A stretch of 6,636 nt of DNA from an uncultured Collinsella sp. GTDB lineage: Bacteria > Actinomycetota > Coriobacteriia > Coriobacteriales > Coriobacteriaceae. Below are positions 5,281-6,636 of the stretch, piece after piece. Under the pieces are notes generated by a model. That model was not told the DNA's origin. It did no database searches and saw only the letters and a list, made by a program, of their open reading frames with translations. The stretch's first letter is position 1, and each line of letters starts with the position of its first letter. The DNA is taken from contig CAADUS010000071.1 of NCBI GenBank assembly GCA_900752275.1, forward strand, positions 1-6,636. Reading direction: 5' to 3'. A program made the translations under genes and the position numbers.

Positions 5281-6636
5281 ATGGCAAAAGTCCGTGTGTC
5301 CACCCTGGCCAAAGAGTTCGGCATGACCTCCAAGGAACTGATGGGTCATCTCGCCGATATGAAGATTCCCGCTAAGTCCGCTTCCTCCACCTTGGAGGAC
5401 GCTTATGTCGCTATGGTCCGCAAGCAGCTCGCCTCGGTGATCGAGGCCCGCGCTCAGGAAGTCGAGGCCGCCAAGCAGGCCGAGGAGCAGGCAGCTGCCG
5501 CCGAGGAGGCCGCACGCGCCGCCGAGGCCGAGCGCGAGCGCATCGCCGCCGAGAAGGCACGCGAGGAGGAGCGCCGCCAGTTTGCCGCAGCCCAGGCTGC
5601 CGAGGAGGCTGCCCGCGCCGAGGCCGAGGCCAAGAAGAAGGCCGAGCAGGAGCGCCTTGCCCGCGAGAAGGAGGAGGCTGCCCGCGAGGCCCAGCGCCGC
5701 GCCGTCCCCGCTTCCGACTCCGGTTCGCGCTTCCGCTCGCTGCTCGACCAGATCGCCGCACAGGAGACCGTGCTCAAGGAGAAGAAGGACGCCGAGGAGA
5801 AGGCCAAGGCAGAGCGCGCCTCCGAGCGCGGCAACCGTCGCAGCGGCAACAACGACCGTCGCGGTGGCCGTCGTAACGATCGCAACGCCTCCGACAACAA
5901 CTCCGAGCGCAACGCCTCCGAGAGCCGTCCGCACAGCCATCGCACCAACGCCAGCAACAACGTCGCTGCCGGCATGGACTTCCCCAACCCCGATAAGCAG
6001 GGCAAGGGCAAGAAGCGCAAGGGCGGTCACGGCAACGATGAGGACCACTACAGCCGCATGGCTCGTGAGGCCGAGGAGTACAGCCGCGAGAAGGTGCTCG
6101 AGGAGGCCCGCGCCGCCGTCGAGGAGGCCTCTCGCGAGTCCACCGGTCGCCGCAAGAAGCGCAAGGAGAAGCGCGAGCGCGAGGCTGCTAAGGCTCAGGA
6201 GGAGCGCAAGATTGAGGAGGCGCTGGCCCAGGGCGTGAACCCCGAGGAGCTCGACGCCATCAAGGTCTCCCAGGGAGTTACCGTCCAGGAGCTCGCCGAG
6301 GCGCTCGACGTTCCGGCCAACGACATCATCAAGCGCCTGTTCCTGCTGGGCACGCCGCTTACGATGACGCAGTCCATGTCCGACGACCTCGTCGAGCTCG
6401 TTGCCGACGACCTGGGCCGTCAGATCAAGATCATCACCCCCGAGGAGGAGAACCCCTCCTCGTTCTACGACGACCCCGCCGACCTTAAGCCCCGCCCCCC
6501 GGTCGTCACCGTCATGGTTCACGCCGCCCACGGCAAGCCGAGCCTGCTCGACGCCATCCGTCACACCGGCGTCGCTGCCGGCGAGGCGGGCGGCATTACC
6601 CAGGCCATCGGCGCTTCGCAGGTCATGATCAACGAC
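5281..6636 (+). CDS. infB: Translation initiation factor IF-2, N-terminal 452 residues (3' end outside the window)
   Basis: IF2 is the GTPase that delivers fMet-tRNA to the 30S subunit and promotes subunit joining. ATG 5281 follows AGGTGA (5269-5274). Domains seen: first IF2_N module (1 to about 52, VRVSTLAKEFGMTSKELMGHL); a long Ala/Glu/Arg/Lys helical, probably coiled-coil linker (about 55-185); an Asn/Arg/Ser-rich stretch (about 181-225); another basic, charged helix (about 258-315); second IF2_N module (about 327-385, GVTVQELAEALDVPANDIIK); and the start of the G domain (from about 405, PRPPVVTVM). The G1 loop is abnormal: residues 413-420 read VHAAHGKP where the family has GHVDHGKT, so the first Gly, the Asp and the Mg-coordinating Thr are replaced. 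Switch I retains GGIT (437-440) but is followed by QAIGA, not QHIGA. The frame is open and codon use is normal. G2-G5 and the tRNA-binding domains lie beyond the window. Confidence 0.93.
   Translation, partial: MAKVRVSTLAKEFGMTSKELMGHLADMKIPAKSASSTLEDAYVAMVRKQLASVIEARAQEVEAAKQAEEQAAAAEEAARAAEAERERIAAEKAREEERRQFAAAQAAEEAARAEAEAKKKAEQERLAREKEEAAREAQRRAVPASDSGSRFRSLLDQIAAQETVLKEKKDAEEKAKAERASERGNRRSGNNDRRGGRRNDRNASDNNSERNASESRPHSHRTNASNNVAAGMDFPNPDKQGKGKKRKGGHGNDEDHYSRMAREAEEYSREKVLEEARAAVEEASRESTGRRKKRKEKREREAAKAQEERKIEEALAQGVNPEELDAIKVSQGVTVQELAEALDVPANDIIKRLFLLGTPLTMTQSMSDDLVELVADDLGRQIKIITPEEENPSSFYDDPADLKPRPPVVTVMVHAAHGKPSLLDAIRHTGVAAGEAGGITQAIGASQVMIND

Overview
The window is a GC-rich stretch (except its intergenic parts) carrying four complete or partial translation/transcription genes plus the tail of a purine-synthesis gene, all on the + strand: guaB 3' end (1-240), leuS (611-3187), rimP (3446-3940), nusA (3942-5189) and the first 452 codons of infB (5281 to the right edge). 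Codon choice is strongly C/G-ending. The protein sequences (IMP dehydrogenase tail with the MCNCGALSIPELQ type end, a NusA with no C-terminal acidic repeats, two IF2_N domains) look most like Coriobacteriia, and probably a Collinsella-like gut actinobacterium. That taxonomic call is inference from recall, not from a search.

Layout. The guaB coding region ends at 240 and is followed by 370 bases without a gene. This gap is unusually structured: a ~95-nt imperfect inverted repeat (245-340), two smaller hairpins (339-360, 371-385), a perfect 15-bp stem-loop that probably ends guaB transcription (400-434), a weak extended -10 element (443-451) and a 141-nt palindrome (460-600) that abuts the leuS ribosome binding site. 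leuS is followed by a textbook intrinsic terminator (3217-3252). A strong sigma70-type promoter (3339-3367) then drives rimP-nusA-infB, but an intrinsic terminator hairpin (3393-3425) lies between this promoter and rimP, so the operon is likely controlled by attenuation. rimP and nusA are one base apart. nusA and infB are separated by 91 bases with two hairpins and without the ylxR gene often found at this place.

How the genes work together: RimP matures the 30S subunit, NusA controls pausing, termination and antitermination, and IF2 brings initiator tRNA to the ribosome. This is the conserved rimP-nusA-infB cluster. LeuRS charges tRNA-Leu and appears to be its own transcription unit.

Most notable points: (1) the IF2 G1 loop reads VHAAHGKP where GHVDHGKT is nearly invariant, and the nearby switch region has QAIGA for QHIGA, in an otherwise intact reading frame; (2) NusA ends in a Cys-Cys-Cys-His zinc-knuckle-like motif; (3) the leuS leader is a long palindrome bounded by TTAA; (4) a terminator sits in the rimP-nusA leader, a good candidate for NusA autoregulation. 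No phage, IS, CRISPR, tRNA or rRNA gene is visible.
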